A stretch of 64,000 nucleotides of DNA from an uncultured Lachnospiraceae bacterium (GTDB lineage Bacteria; Bacillota; Clostridia; Lachnospirales; Lachnospiraceae), in assembly GCA_937920345.1 (NCBI GenBank), contig CALGVA010000054.1, positions 130,560 through 194,559 on the forward strand, read 5' to 3'. The translations under genes were made by a program, and so were the position numbers. Of the stretch, positions 26,382 through 35,336 are shown piece after piece; within the stretch, counting starts at the first letter, position 1; every line of letters starts with the position of its first letter. The notes below the pieces were generated by a model. The model searched no databases. It was not told the origin of the DNA and saw nothing but the letters and a program-made list of their open reading frames with translations.

Positions 26382-27794
26382 TACGATCTGTACTTTCATC
26401 ATGTTGGTAGTGCCGGAGAATCCGATGGGAACGCCCGACGTAATGACCGTCAGATCGCCTTTTTCCAGAAGCTTCTTCTTTACCGCCGCATGGATCGCCT
26501 TATCGAACAGATCAAACACTTCTTTTTCTTCCTTGATCAGAAGCGGCGTTACACCCCATGTCAGGGACAGCTGCCTGCAGACTTTCTCTGTCGTGGCGCA
26601 GCTTATGATATCGCTCATCGGACGGTATCTTGAGATCATCCGCGCCGATCTGCCGGACTTCGTCACAGTCACGATTGCCCTGGCATTCAGATCAAGCGCT
26701 GTGGTACAGGTGGCATGACAGATGGCGTCCGTTATATCCGGATTGGCGCTTCTCTCATTCTGGAAGAAACGCTTCCGGTAATCCACATCCTGTTCCGTTC
26801 GCTCCGCGATGCGCACCATTGTCTTCACAGCTTCCACGGGATATGCGCCCGCCGCCGTCTCTCCGGACAGCATGATCGCGCTGGTGCCGTCGTACACCGC
26901 ATTGGCTATGTCGGTCGTCTCCGCTCTCGTCGGGCGCGGATTCTTGATCATGGACTCCAGCATCTGGGTCGCCGTAATCACCTGCTTACCGGCGCGGTAA
27001 ACCTTCTTAATGATCTTCTTCTGGATCACAGGCACTTCCTCATAAGGAATCTCCACACCCATATCGCCGCGGGCTACCATGATGCCATCGGAAACCTCTA
27101 TGATGTCGTCAATGTTGGCAACGCCCTGCGCATTTTCAATCTTAGATATGATTCTGATCTCCTCCCCGCCGTTTTTCTCAAGCAGTTTGCGCAGCTGCAG
27201 AATATCTTCTTTTTTCTGGACAAAAGACGCCGCGATGAAATCCACATCCTGTTCAATGCCGAATAGAATATCCTCTCTGTCCCTGTCACTGATATATGGC
27301 ATGGAAAGGTCTACATCCGGCACATTAACGCCCTTATGATTGGACACAGCGCCGCCGTTGATCACGCGGCAGACAATATTGTTCTTATCAACCTTTTCCA
27401 CCGTCATCTCGATCAGTCCGTCGTCCATCAGAACGCGCATACCCACTTCCAGGTCTTCGTACAGCCTGTTGTAAGTCACGCTGACAATGTCCTTCGTCCC
27501 TTCCACCTCATCGGCGGTCAGCGTAAATAACTGTCCTTCTTCGAGCATGACTTTGCCTTCTTTGAAATCCTTCACCCGCACTTCCGGTCCTTTGGTATCC
27601 AACAGGATCGCCACCGGTTTACCCACTTCCTTGCGAAGCTTCTTTACCATATCCATTCTTCTCTTATGGTCCTCATACGTACCGTGGGAAAAGTTGCATC
27701 GGGCAACGTCCATCCCCTCTATCATCATTTGTCTGAGCACTTCCTCATTGTCTGTTGCCGGTCCGAGGGTGCATACGATTTTTGTTTTTCTCAT
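26376..27794 (-). CDS. pyk: Pyruvate kinase
   Basis: Converts phosphoenolpyruvate and ADP to pyruvate and ATP, the last step of glycolysis. 472 residues: begins MRKTKIVCTLGPA, with NFSHGTYEDH, LLDTKGPEVRV, the catalytic ISKIENAQGVANIDDII region (Lys-Ile-Glu), MVARGDMGVEIP (Mg/PEP site) and ATQMLESMIKNPRPTRAE. Ends at MMKVQIVS, so it lacks the extra C-terminal PEP-utilizer domain present in bacilli. Start at 27794 is set by GGAGG five bases upstream; the ATG at 27806 overlaps that RBS. Monocistronic by context. Confidence 0.98.
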   Translation of the reverse strand: MRKTKIVCTLGPATDNEEVLRQMMIEGMDVARCNFSHGTYEDHKRRMDMVKKLRKEVGKPVAILLDTKGPEVRVKDFKEGKVMLEEGQLFTLTADEVEGTKDIVSVTYNRLYEDLEVGMRVLMDDGLIEMTVEKVDKNNIVCRVINGGAVSNHKGVNVPDVDLSMPYISDRDREDILFGIEQDVDFIAASFVQKKEDILQLRKLLEKNGGEEIRIISKIENAQGVANIDDIIEVSDGIMVARGDMGVEIPYEEVPVIQKKIIKKVYRAGKQVITATQMLESMIKNPRPTRAETTDIANAVYDGTSAIMLSGETAAGAYPVEAVKTMVRIAERTEQDVDYRKRFFQNERSANPDITDAICHATCTTALDLNARAIVTVTKSGRSARMISRYRPMSDIISCATTEKVCRQLSLTWGVTPLLIKEEKEVFDLFDKAIHAAVKKKLLEKGDLTVITSGVPIGFSGTTNMMKVQIVS

Positions 27795-28000
27795 TGTTTC
27801 CTCCATTCCGAAGCGTTCTGCGCAGAGTTTTCCGAAGGAATACTCTCCCCGCTTTTATTCTGTACGCAAATGTCATATCTTAACCGTGCCTGCGTTCTAA
27901 TCTTAATGTCAAACACGCAGGAATCACATACGGCAATCTGATCATACCATAATATGCCGCTTCATAACAATCTCCTGCGATATTTTAGCACAATATTAAT
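27795..28000. other. Intergenic upstream region of pyk
   Basis: About 200 bp of AT-rich leader upstream of pyk. No ORF with an RBS, no riboswitch-like structure and no clear promoter hexamers were seen. It ends in the 10-bp direct repeat that borders the MITE-like element. Confidence 0.4.
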
Positions 28001-28148
28001 AACAGTTCAGCCTTCGGCTTCACTGTCACTCCTGATGCACACAAAATGCTCCAAAGTCGCATTTTGGCGCTTTCACAACTCATAAAATCGCATACAGAGC
28101 GATTTTACTCGCGGAATAGTGCAGGGCTGAACTGTCAGCAATATTAAT
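27991..28148. mobile_element. MITE-like element with terminal inverted repeats and flanking direct repeats
   Basis: A 138-bp element (28001-28138) carries terminal inverted repeats ACAGTTCAGCC (28002-28012) and GGCTGAACTGT (28125-28135). Exact 10-bp direct repeats CAATATTAAT flank it (27991-28000 and 28139-28148), as expected of a target-site duplication. Inside are two further hairpins, CAAAATGC/GCATTTTG and TAAAATCGC/GCGATTTTA. It has no coding capacity. It lies between pyk and the M56 gene. Confidence 0.7.
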
Positions 28149-28180
28149 CTTATCTGCACATTACACAGCCATAACACAAA

Positions 28181-28219
28181 GGCGGCGGCATCGCGTCCCA
28201 TCACGCGGTCTCCGCCGTC
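28181..28219 (-). terminator. Terminator-like hairpin after the M56 gene
   Basis: GC-rich two-part stem (GGCGG...CCGCC with inner CGCGT/ACGCG) followed on the minus strand by TTTGTGTTA; about 95 bp past the M56 stop codon. Confidence 0.6.
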
Positions 28220-28314
28220 TTCTTACTCACTGTATCGTGAACTTCTCATTCCTGCCCTGCATTAACTGCCTGCGCCATGCGGACGTACCTGTCTCTTCGA
28301 CACGTATGACGGCA

Positions 28315-29850
28315 TCAAGGCTCACCGCCCTCTTCTTTCTCCACATCAGCCGCAAAGTTCCTGATCAGGGTGATAGCCGCCCGCAGTTCTCTGTCCTCGC
28401 TTGTATTCATGATATAGAGATAATGCCTGCCGTCCATCACGATATCAAACCTTTGCATTGTATCTCCAGAACCCAACACATACCACATGATTTCGTCCGG
28501 GTCTTTGATCCCCATCTCATACTCGATATCCTCCGGCGTGCCTGAAACTGTAAGCGTTACCCAGTCCCCCACACTCTGCCGGAAACCGGAAGACACATAG
28601 ATCTTCCCCGCGGGAACCTTCCACGTAAGGTTAATAAACTCACTTTGCAGTTCGATGTCGTCATCTCCCATCATAATCACATCTTCGGGATCCACATCAT
28701 ATGCCTTGGAAAGCACCCTGACGATCTCGTCGTCCGTATTGTCTGCAATATCCCCGGGCATACTGTCCGTCACATCATCTGACACAGCCTCTATCATGCC
28801 GCCTGCATGGCAGTTAATCGCCGCTGCGGCACTGTCCGTCTTCTCCTCCGCATAAGTCTGTCGAACACTCGTCCGCTCTGCAAGCCCTTCATATGCTGCC
28901 AGAACGCCGTTGCCAGCCGCCAGTGATGTTGTACAGCTTCCTACAATAAAGCATGCCGCTAACGCGATAGCTGTATTTCTCTTCAAACCACCGCGCTTCT
29001 GATATTCACTCATGTATTCTACTCTCCTCTCACAATCCGATCTGCCGGCCGCCAGCTGAAACAGCTGGTGGCGCTCCCACTTACCGTCCTCGGAAGATAT
29101 TTTCAGGATAACCTGAAAATACCCCGAGTCGGTAAATTTATTTTCGCCCTTTTTACATGCTACCTTGTCACAATATTTCTCGCAGTCCACCTTCATCTGT
29201 TTAAACAGAATATGGGCTGCCGGATTAAACACATGCAGCAAAGTAACAATACTGCCAATCGTCTTGCAGACAAGATCCCCATTGTGGAAATGACACAGTT
29301 CATGGTATAGAATAACCCTTGCTTCCTCTTCTGTGTACTGCCATAGCGGCATGACCACCGTATAGCCACGCCTGTAAGTAATGCACGGCATATTTACGGA
29401 ATCATTCATACACACGGATATCCGATTCCTGATCCCTAGTTCAGCACAAACATCCTGAAGCACCTTGAAAACCATCTTGTCCTCTTCCGGAATATTACCT
29501 TTACAGATGCGACTCCACCGAAGACACCGCACCAGCCTGTAAAGCAGAAGCGCCAGAAACATACTGACCCATATACACCCGCAAGCCGCATTCAATGTTC
29601 TCGTATACGGCGTGTTATAGAACAGATTGATCTTATCTTCCGCTCCTGCCGCATGAAGCCGCCTGTCCAGATACAGCACAAAATAAACAAGCGGTACAAG
29701 ATACGCGCCCAGCGATACCATAGTCAGAAAACGCTGAAAGCCGGCATCCAGTTTCGTCCTTTTCCGTAGCAACAGCTCCGTCATATAGAATATGGTTCCC
29801 GTGATATCAGTCAACAGTAATGCAAGGAATAAATTATTTACCCAGTCCAT
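28315..29850 (-). CDS. M56 family metallopeptidase (BlaR1/MecR1-like antirepressor)
   Basis: A membrane zinc protease that, in the BlaR1/MecR1 model, cleaves or inactivates the partner BlaI-type repressor on signal. 511 residues: four transmembrane segments, with the zinc motif HELCHFHNGD in the cytoplasmic loop between helices 3 and 4, and KQMKVDCEKYCDKVACKK after it (the M56 ExxxD zinc-ligand helix). The extracellular part after about residue 305 is not a penicillin-binding domain: it ends in a domain with WKVPAGKIYVSSGFRQ and an acidic linker. The signal is therefore unlikely to be a beta-lactam. It overlaps blaI by 17 bp. Confidence 0.85.
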   Translation of the reverse strand: MDWVNNLFLALLLTDITGTIFYMTELLLRKRTKLDAGFQRFLTMVSLGAYLVPLVYFVLYLDRRLHAAGAEDKINLFYNTPYTRTLNAACGCIWVSMFLALLLYRLVRCLRWSRICKGNIPEEDKMVFKVLQDVCAELGIRNRISVCMNDSVNMPCITYRRGYTVVMPLWQYTEEEARVILYHELCHFHNGDLVCKTIGSIVTLLHVFNPAAHILFKQMKVDCEKYCDKVACKKGENKFTDSGYFQVILKISSEDGKWERHQLFQLAAGRSDCERRVEYMSEYQKRGGLKRNTAIALAACFIVGSCTTSLAAGNGVLAAYEGLAERTSVRQTYAEEKTDSAAAAINCHAGGMIEAVSDDVTDSMPGDIADNTDDEIVRVLSKAYDVDPEDVIMMGDDDIELQSEFINLTWKVPAGKIYVSSGFRQSVGDWVTLTVSGTPEDIEYEMGIKDPDEIMWYVLGSGDTMQRFDIVMDGRHYLYIMNTSEDRELRAAITLIRNFAADVEKEEGGEP

Positions 29851-30214
29851 CGATCATCTTTTGTATTCTCTCGACCTCATCCTTTCGTATAGGCCGCCCC
29901 TGCGCCAACGCACAAAGAAATTCATCAGCATTGTCATGATTCCAGAAGTTGACATAGTCATTCGTTAACTGTCCCTTATACTCCTCAAGCGGAATCAAAA
30001 TCTGATAGAAGAATACACGTCCCTGGCGATAATGTCTCAGATACCCTTTCCTCACAAGCCGTGCCAGAAATGTGGATACTGTCTGCGGCTTCCATTTCTT
30101 ATGGTATTTATCATTCACTCTCTGCATGATTTCCATAAGGCTGAGCTCCTCATCGGCATCCCATACCGTCTTCATTACCAACTGTTCACAATCTGTTAAG
30201 TTTTCAAGTGTCAT
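29834..30214 (-). CDS. BlaI/MecI/CopY family transcriptional repressor
   Basis: A 126-residue winged-helix repressor: LTDCEQLVMKTVWDADEELS, then KWKPQTVSTFLARLVRKGYLRHYRQGRVFFY (recognition helix and wing, two blocks) and a C-terminal dimerisation helix. Same architecture as BlaI and MecI. RBS GGAGG lies 7 nt upstream. The gene is preceded by a near-consensus promoter and by a palindromic operator (30240-30257), so it represses itself and the co-transcribed M56 gene. No beta-lactamase, PBP or copper ATPase gene is nearby; the targets are unknown. Confidence 0.92.
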   Translation of the reverse strand: MTLENLTDCEQLVMKTVWDADEELSLMEIMQRVNDKYHKKWKPQTVSTFLARLVRKGYLRHYRQGRVFFYQILIPLEEYKGQLTNDYVNFWNHDNADEFLCALAQGRPIRKDEVERIQKMIDGLGK

Positions 30215-30239
30215 ATCCTGCCTCCGTAGTCTCTACAAT

Positions 30240-30257
30240 CTACAATTAGCATTGTAG
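30240..30257. promoter_or_regulatory. BlaI-family operator
   Basis: CTACAAT-TAGC-ATTGTAG, a perfect 7-bp palindrome carrying the TACA...TGTA core of BlaI/MecI/CopY sites. A further direct half-site CTACAAT lies next to it (30233-30239). It sits over the transcription start region of blaI. Confidence 0.85.
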
Positions 30258-30259
30258 TT

Positions 30260-30288
30260 ATGATATTAAAAAATTTCTCTTATTTCAA
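30260..30288 (-). promoter_or_regulatory. Promoter of the blaI-M56 operon
   Basis: Minus strand TTGAAA (30283-30288), 17 bp, TATCAT (30260-30265), two bases from the operator. Confidence 0.75.
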
Positions 30289-30391
30289 TACTATTTTATT
30301 ATTCGTAGAATATCAAGCAAAATATGACCGCAAAACTCCCAAAAATAAACGGTTACTGTAGTTATGCTGTCAATATCCGACTTTTTTCTGT

Positions 30392-31060
30392 CTAAAACTG
30401 TGCCATCAGTCTCTTAACATTCTCCGTAATATTACCTTTAAAAATCGCGGAACCCGCCACGATCACATTGGCGCCGGCAGTCAGGACCTCCTGCACATTG
30501 TCCTGTGTGATACCGCCGTCCACCTGAATGTCCAATTCTGTCCCGAGTTCGTCGGCCATCTGCCGGACCTGTCTGATCCGTTCCGTGGATTCCGGTATAT
30601 ACTGCTGACCGCCGAAGCCCGGCTCCACCGTCATCACCAGCAGCATATCCAGTTTGGTCAGATATTTCCTGACTGTTTCCACAGGTGTCTGCGGCTTGAT
30701 CGACATACCGGCCTTACACCCCAGCGCATGAATCTGATCAATCAGCTCCTCGGCATCCTCAGCTGCTTCCAGATGAAAAGTGATGCTGTCCGCCCCGCAC
30801 TGCGCAAACTCCTTCACATAACGTTCCGGTCCCACGATCATCAAATGCACGTCAAATATGCTGTTCGTAATCTTACGCAGCGATCTCACGACAGGTATCC
30901 CGAAGGATATCGAAGGCACGAACACGCCGTCCATCACATCAATATGCAGATATTCCGCACCCGCTTTCGCCGCCTCCGTAACCTGCTCTCCCAGTCTGGC
31001 GAAATCCGCCGCCAGTATAGAGGGAGACAAGATCTTCTTTCTTTTCATTTGCTCAGACAT
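30392..31060 (-). CDS. rpe: Ribulose-phosphate 3-epimerase
   Basis: Interconverts D-ribulose 5-phosphate and D-xylulose 5-phosphate. A TIM barrel of 222 residues with SPSILAADFARL (Ser/Asp at the active site), HIDVMDGVFVPSISFG, HLMIVGPERYV, MTVEPGFGGQQYI and VDGGITQDNV (phosphate grip). Start at 31060 is preferred over 31072 because AGAAAGG is 13 nt from the former and 1 nt from the latter. It follows the transketolase C half by 18 bp and ends the arabinose catabolic operon, whose product, xylulose 5-phosphate, it can convert to ribulose 5-phosphate. Confidence 0.96.
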   Translation of the reverse strand: MSEQMKRKKILSPSILAADFARLGEQVTEAAKAGAEYLHIDVMDGVFVPSISFGIPVVRSLRKITNSIFDVHLMIVGPERYVKEFAQCGADSITFHLEAAEDAEELIDQIHALGCKAGMSIKPQTPVETVRKYLTKLDMLLVMTVEPGFGGQQYIPESTERIRQVRQMADELGTELDIQVDGGITQDNVQEVLTAGANVIVAGSAIFKGNITENVKRLMAQF

Positions 31061-31078
31061 ATATACGTCCATGCCTTT

Positions 31079-32020
31079 CTATTTAACGAAATTCTTCACA
31101 GAGCCGTAGATTCCCTTACCGTCTAATCCATACTTCTCCACCAGCGCATTCGCAGAACCGGACTCACCGAACACATCCTGCATGCCGATCTTCAGAACCT
31201 GTGTCGGACATTTCGCGGACAGACAGTCGCATACCGCGCTGCCAAGACCACCGATCACGGAATGTTCCTCCGCCGTCACGACCTTACCCGTCTTCTTCGC
31301 AGAAGCCAGTATCAGTTCTTCGTCCAGCGGCTTGATCGTATGAATGTTGATCACTTCCGCACTGATCCCGTCTGCCGCCAGCATGTCTGCCGCCTCCAGC
31401 GCAGAGGCCACCGTGATGCCGCTCGCCACGATCGTCACGTCCTTACCCTCACGCAGCAGCACGCCTTTGCCGATTTCGAACTGATAATCCGGTCTCTCAT
31501 TGATCACCGGCACCGCCGCACGGCCAAACCGGAGGTATACAGGGCCCTCGAACGTAATTGCCGCACGCACGGCCGCCTTCGCTTCCACATCATCGGAGGG
31601 CACGATTACAGTCATGCCCGGAATCGTCCGCATCAGCGCCACGTCCTCATTACACTGGTGGGTCGCACCGTCCTCGCCCACCGTAATACCGGCATGGGTT
31701 GCACCGATCTTGACATTCAGATGCGGATAGCCGATCGAGTTACGAACCTGTTCGAAGTTACGTCCTGCCGCAAACATCGCGAAGGAACTGATAAAAGGTA
31801 TCTTGCCGCAGGTCGCCATGCCCGCCGCGATGCCTGTCATGTTACATTCCGCAATACCGCAGTCGATATGACGATCCGGATACGCCTTCTTAAATACGCC
31901 TGTCTTCGTCGCCCCCGCAAGGTCGGCATCCAGAACGACCAGATTCGGGAAATCAGCGCCACACTCGGCAAGTGCATTGCCATAACTTTCACGGGTAGCA
32001 ATTTTCTTAACGTCTGCCAT
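31079..32020 (-). CDS. Transketolase, C-terminal subunit
   Basis: The pyrimidine-binding (Pyr) and C-terminal domains of a split transketolase, 313 residues. Begins MADVKKIATRESYGNALAE; contains CGIAECNMTGIAAGMA (catalytic Glu for thiamine diphosphate activation), THAGITVGEDGATHQCNEDVALMRTIPGM split around residues 110-135, and the C-terminal domain with EEHSVIGGLGSAV. Its ATG shares one base with the stop codon of the N-terminal subunit gene (TAATG), so the two halves are made in step. Moves two-carbon units between xylulose 5-phosphate and aldose phosphates, feeding arabinose carbon into glycolysis. Confidence 0.95.
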   Translation of the reverse strand: MADVKKIATRESYGNALAECGADFPNLVVLDADLAGATKTGVFKKAYPDRHIDCGIAECNMTGIAAGMATCGKIPFISSFAMFAAGRNFEQVRNSIGYPHLNVKIGATHAGITVGEDGATHQCNEDVALMRTIPGMTVIVPSDDVEAKAAVRAAITFEGPVYLRFGRAAVPVINERPDYQFEIGKGVLLREGKDVTIVASGITVASALEAADMLAADGISAEVINIHTIKPLDEELILASAKKTGKVVTAEEHSVIGGLGSAVCDCLSAKCPTQVLKIGMQDVFGESGSANALVEKYGLDGKGIYGSVKNFVK

Positions 32021-32859
32021 TAGTTTGCACCTCCTAATTCTGCACCGATCTTCTCCAGATCCGCCATTGCCGTCTCATACTCTTCATCATTAGGCGCTTT
32101 GCCGTGCCAGCCGGCATTATTCTCCATAAAGGACACGCCTTTACCTTTCACGGTCTTACAGATAATTGCCGTGGGCATATCTTTTGTTGCCTTCGCCTCC
32201 CCAAACGCCGCATCGATCTGGTCGAAGTCGTTGCCGTCAATGTTGATCACATGGAAGTTAAAAGCTTCAAACTTCTTATCAATAGGATAAGGCGAACACA
32301 CATCGTCGATCTTACCGTCGATCTGCAGTCCGTTATTGTCCACGATCACTACCAGATTATCCAGCTTACGGTGTCCGGCAAACATAGCCGCCTCCCATAC
32401 CTGTCCTTCCTGGATCTCCCCGTCGCCGAGCAGCGTATAAGTTCTGTAATCCTTACCGTCCATCTTAGCCGCCAGCGCCATGCCGACTGCCGCCGAAATC
32501 CCCTGTCCCAGAGAACCGGAAGACATATCCACACCAGGCGTCTCCTGCATACAGGGATGTCCCTGCAGATAGGAGCCCAGATGCCGCAGTGTCTTTAAGT
32601 CCTCCACCGGAAAATAACCTCTGTTGGCAAGCGCCGAGTACAGTCCGGGAGCCGTGTGTCCCTTAGATAACACGAACCGGTCCCTGTCCGCCTTCTTCGG
32701 GTTCTTCGGATCAATATTCATTTCTTCAAAATAAAGATATGTAAAAATGTCTGCCGCAGACAATGAACCGCCCGGATGTCCGGCCTTCGCGCCGTGCACT
32801 GCGGTTATGATCCCTTTACGGACTTCATTCGCTGCTCTTTGTAACTCTGATTTATTCAT
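32020..32859 (-). CDS. Transketolase, N-terminal subunit
   Basis: The thiamine diphosphate-binding half of a split transketolase, 279 residues. Motifs: GHPGGSLSAADIFTYL, SKGHTAPGLYSALA, SGSLGQGISAAVGMALAAK and the TPP/Mg motif GDGEIQEGQVWEAAMFAG ... NNGLQIDG. Start 32859 (MNKSELQRAANEV) is set by GGAGG six bases upstream. The pair of half-genes lies inside the arabinose operon, downstream of araD, with a possible extra promoter at 32932-32961. Confidence 0.95.
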   Translation of the reverse strand: MNKSELQRAANEVRKGIITAVHGAKAGHPGGSLSAADIFTYLYFEEMNIDPKNPKKADRDRFVLSKGHTAPGLYSALANRGYFPVEDLKTLRHLGSYLQGHPCMQETPGVDMSSGSLGQGISAAVGMALAAKMDGKDYRTYTLLGDGEIQEGQVWEAAMFAGHRKLDNLVVIVDNNGLQIDGKIDDVCSPYPIDKKFEAFNFHVINIDGNDFDQIDAAFGEAKATKDMPTAIICKTVKGKGVSFMENNAGWHGKAPNDEEYETAMADLEKIGAELGGAN

Positions 32860-32931
32860 CGCCAACCTCCGCATTCATAATATTGTATTGCCACATATTC
32901 CATTTGCCATACTTTCTGTTATACGTCCTCA

Positions 32932-32961
32932 ATCATAGCACAATCTACACAAATCTGCCAA
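32932..32961 (-). promoter_or_regulatory. Possible internal promoter for transketolase-rpe
   Basis: TTGGCA (32956-32961), 18 bp, TATGAT (32932-32937) on the minus strand in the 126-bp gap between araD and the transketolase genes. Would allow araD-independent expression of the pentose phosphate genes. Confidence 0.4.
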
Positions 32962-32985
32962 CCGGAATTTTTGAAGTCATGATCT

Positions 32986-33684
32986 TTACTTTTCCTGCCC
33001 GTAATAAGCGTTTGCACCGTGTTTCCTGTAGTAGTGCTTATCCTGCAGTTCCTGCGGTGCAGGCTGAATCCGTGCATTGATCGTCTCGGCGCGGTAAGCC
33101 ATCTTCGCAACTTCTTCCAGCACCACCGCATTATGTACTGCTTCATGGGCATCCCTGCCCCAGGCGAAAGGTCCGTGATTCTTACAGAGTACTGCCGGAA
33201 CCGCCGCCGGGTCTTTCTCCATTCTCTTAAATTCACTGACGATCAGAAGTCCTGTGTTCTTCTCATAGGCATCCGCGATCTCATCCGCGTTTAAGCATCT
33301 TAAACAGGGGATCTCACCGTAGAAATAATCCGCGTGGGTCGTTCCGTAGCACGGAATGCTCCTGCCCGCCTGCGCCCAGCTGGTCGCATAAGATGAATGT
33401 GTATGTACCACACCGCCGATCTCCGGATAAGCCTTATATAGTTCCACATGGGTTGCCGTATCGGAAGAAGGATTATATTTCCCTTCCACCTTATTTCCTT
33501 CCAGATCCACCAGTACCATGTCGTCAGGTGTCAGTTTATCGTAGTCCACACCGCTGGGCTTGATCGCGAATATTCCGCTCTCCGCGTCGATTTCACTGAC
33601 ATTGCCCCATGTAAAAGTAACCAATCCGTACTTCGGCAGAAGCATATTCGCTTCATAGACACGTTTCTTTAATTCCTCTAACAT
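32986..33684 (-). CDS. araD: L-ribulose-5-phosphate 4-epimerase
   Basis: Epimerises L-ribulose 5-phosphate to D-xylulose 5-phosphate, the third step of L-arabinose use. Class II aldolase/epimerase fold, 232 residues: TWGNVSEID, IKPSGVDYDKL (phosphate loop), VVHTHSSYATSWAQAGRSIP with two metal-binding His, KNHGPFAWGRDAHEAVHNAV with the third, and the C-terminal KHYYRKHGANAYYGQ typical of AraD. RBS-like AGAAAGG lies 14 nt upstream of the ATG. Lies 48 bp after the kinase gene. Confidence 0.96.
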   Translation of the reverse strand: MLEELKKRVYEANMLLPKYGLVTFTWGNVSEIDAESGIFAIKPSGVDYDKLTPDDMVLVDLEGNKVEGKYNPSSDTATHVELYKAYPEIGGVVHTHSSYATSWAQAGRSIPCYGTTHADYFYGEIPCLRCLNADEIADAYEKNTGLLIVSEFKRMEKDPAAVPAVLCKNHGPFAWGRDAHEAVHNAVVLEEVAKMAYRAETINARIQPAPQELQDKHYYRKHGANAYYGQEK

Positions 33685-33732
33685 ATATTTTTGTCACACC
33701 TTTCTTTTCTATGAATAGACTGCACAAATAGA

Positions 33733-35322
33733 CTACACCGTTTCGACCGCCGCTCTCTCGACCGCAAGTCCCGCACTGTACAGCTTCATAAATGCATCAA
33801 AGCCCTGTACATCGGATGCCTTCGGCTCCATCTTCTCGCCTTTCTGTCCGGCAAATACTTTACTGTCAAGGAACGCCGCCAGACTCTCGTCAGCGCCTTT
33901 GTTGATCATATAGGAGGCCAGCAGCGCAATTCCCCATGCGCCGCCCTCGCCGGCTGTCTCCATAACACTTACCGGCGCGTTCATGGCCGCCGCCAGGATG
34001 CCCTGCCCGACGCCTTTGGTCTTGAACAAGCCGCCGTGCCCCAGGATCTCGTCCACCTGCACTTTCTCCTCCCGGAACAGAATGTCGAAGCCGGTCTTCA
34101 ATGCGCCGAGCGAAGTAAACAGGTGCACCCTCATGAAGTTCGCCAGATTGAACTTCGCATCCGGTGTGCGGACAAACAGCGGTCTTCCTTCGTTGAATCC
34201 CGTCACATGCTCACCTGAGAAATAATTGTATGCCAGCAGACCGCCGCAGTCATCGTCGCCCTCTAACGCTTTGCGGTAGAGGCTGCCGTACAGTTCGTTC
34301 ATGTCTACCTTCATACCCATCAGTTCCGAATACTCTTTGAAAAGGTTCACCCATGCATTCAGATCGGACGTGCAGTTATTGCAGTGCACCATTGCCACCA
34401 GACTGCCGTCAGGCGTCGTCACAAGGTCAATGGCGTCATATACCTTAGAGAGTTCCTGCTCCAGCACGATCATGCCGAACACGCTCGTTCCGGCAGATAC
34501 GTTACCGGTACGTTGCGCCACACTGTTGGTCGCCGCCATGCCTGTTCCGGCATCGCCTTCCGGCGGGCAGAAAGGTACGCCTGCCTGCAGTGTACCCGTA
34601 GGATCTAACAGTTTCGCGCCCTCTTCGGTCAAAGAGCCCGCCTGCTGTCCTGCTGTATATACAGCGGGAAGCACGTCGCGCAGTTTCCAGTCATATCCCT
34701 TGTCTGCCACAGCCGCGTCAAACTGGTCAAGCATTCTCTCATAGAACTGCCCCGTTGCAATGTCAATCGGGAACATACCCGAAGCCTCGCCCACACCGAC
34801 AATCTTCTCGCCGGTCAGCTTCCACTGAATATAACCGGCCAGCGTGATGACAAATCTTAAATCCGCCACATGCTCCTCGCCGTTCAAAACCGCCTGATAG
34901 AGATGCGCGATCGTCCATCTCTGCGGAATATGGTAATTGAATAACTCCGTCAGCTTATTGGATGCCTCCTCGGTAATTGTATTTCTCCATGTGCGAAAGG
35001 GCACCATCAACTCGTCCTTTTCGTTAAACGCCATATACCCATGCATCATGGCGCTGAATCCCATTGCGCCAAGTCTGACAAGTTTCTCACCGTACTTTGT
35101 CTGCACGTCCTGCGTCAGTTTCTGATAGCAGTCCTGCAGTCCCGTCCAGATATCGTCCAGGCTGTATGTCCAGATCCCGTTCTCAAGTCTGTTCTCCCAG
35201 TCATGCGCTCCCGATGCGATGGGCTGATTCGCCTCATCCACCAGCACCGCCTTGATTCTTGTCGAGCCAAACTCAATGCCCAACACCGCCTTGCCGCTTG
35301 CAATACATTCTTTTGCTCCCAT
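33733..35322 (-). CDS. FGGY-family carbohydrate kinase, probable L-ribulokinase
   Basis: Placed between araA and araD, it should phosphorylate L-ribulose to L-ribulose 5-phosphate. 529 residues of the FGGY/actin-like fold: GIEFGSTRIKAVLVDE (phosphate 1), AMGFSAMMHGYMAF, FCPPEGDAGTGMAATNS, RTGNVSAGTSVFGMI (adenosine-side loop) and EILGHGGLFKTKGVGQGIL. This clostridial kinase type differs from E. coli AraB, so the function rests on operon context; xylulokinase activity is the main alternative. RBS AAAGGAGG precedes the ATG; 14 bp after araA. Confidence 0.88.
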   Translation of the reverse strand: MGAKECIASGKAVLGIEFGSTRIKAVLVDEANQPIASGAHDWENRLENGIWTYSLDDIWTGLQDCYQKLTQDVQTKYGEKLVRLGAMGFSAMMHGYMAFNEKDELMVPFRTWRNTITEEASNKLTELFNYHIPQRWTIAHLYQAVLNGEEHVADLRFVITLAGYIQWKLTGEKIVGVGEASGMFPIDIATGQFYERMLDQFDAAVADKGYDWKLRDVLPAVYTAGQQAGSLTEEGAKLLDPTGTLQAGVPFCPPEGDAGTGMAATNSVAQRTGNVSAGTSVFGMIVLEQELSKVYDAIDLVTTPDGSLVAMVHCNNCTSDLNAWVNLFKEYSELMGMKVDMNELYGSLYRKALEGDDDCGGLLAYNYFSGEHVTGFNEGRPLFVRTPDAKFNLANFMRVHLFTSLGALKTGFDILFREEKVQVDEILGHGGLFKTKGVGQGILAAAMNAPVSVMETAGEGGAWGIALLASYMINKGADESLAAFLDSKVFAGQKGEKMEPKASDVQGFDAFMKLYSAGLAVERAAVETV

Positions 35323-35336
35323 ATATATTCCTCCTT

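Noticed and set aside
28315..29850. Beta-lactam sensor BlaR1
   Set aside because: The HELCH protease domain fits, but no penicillin-binding SxxK/SxN domain is visible in the C-terminal part.
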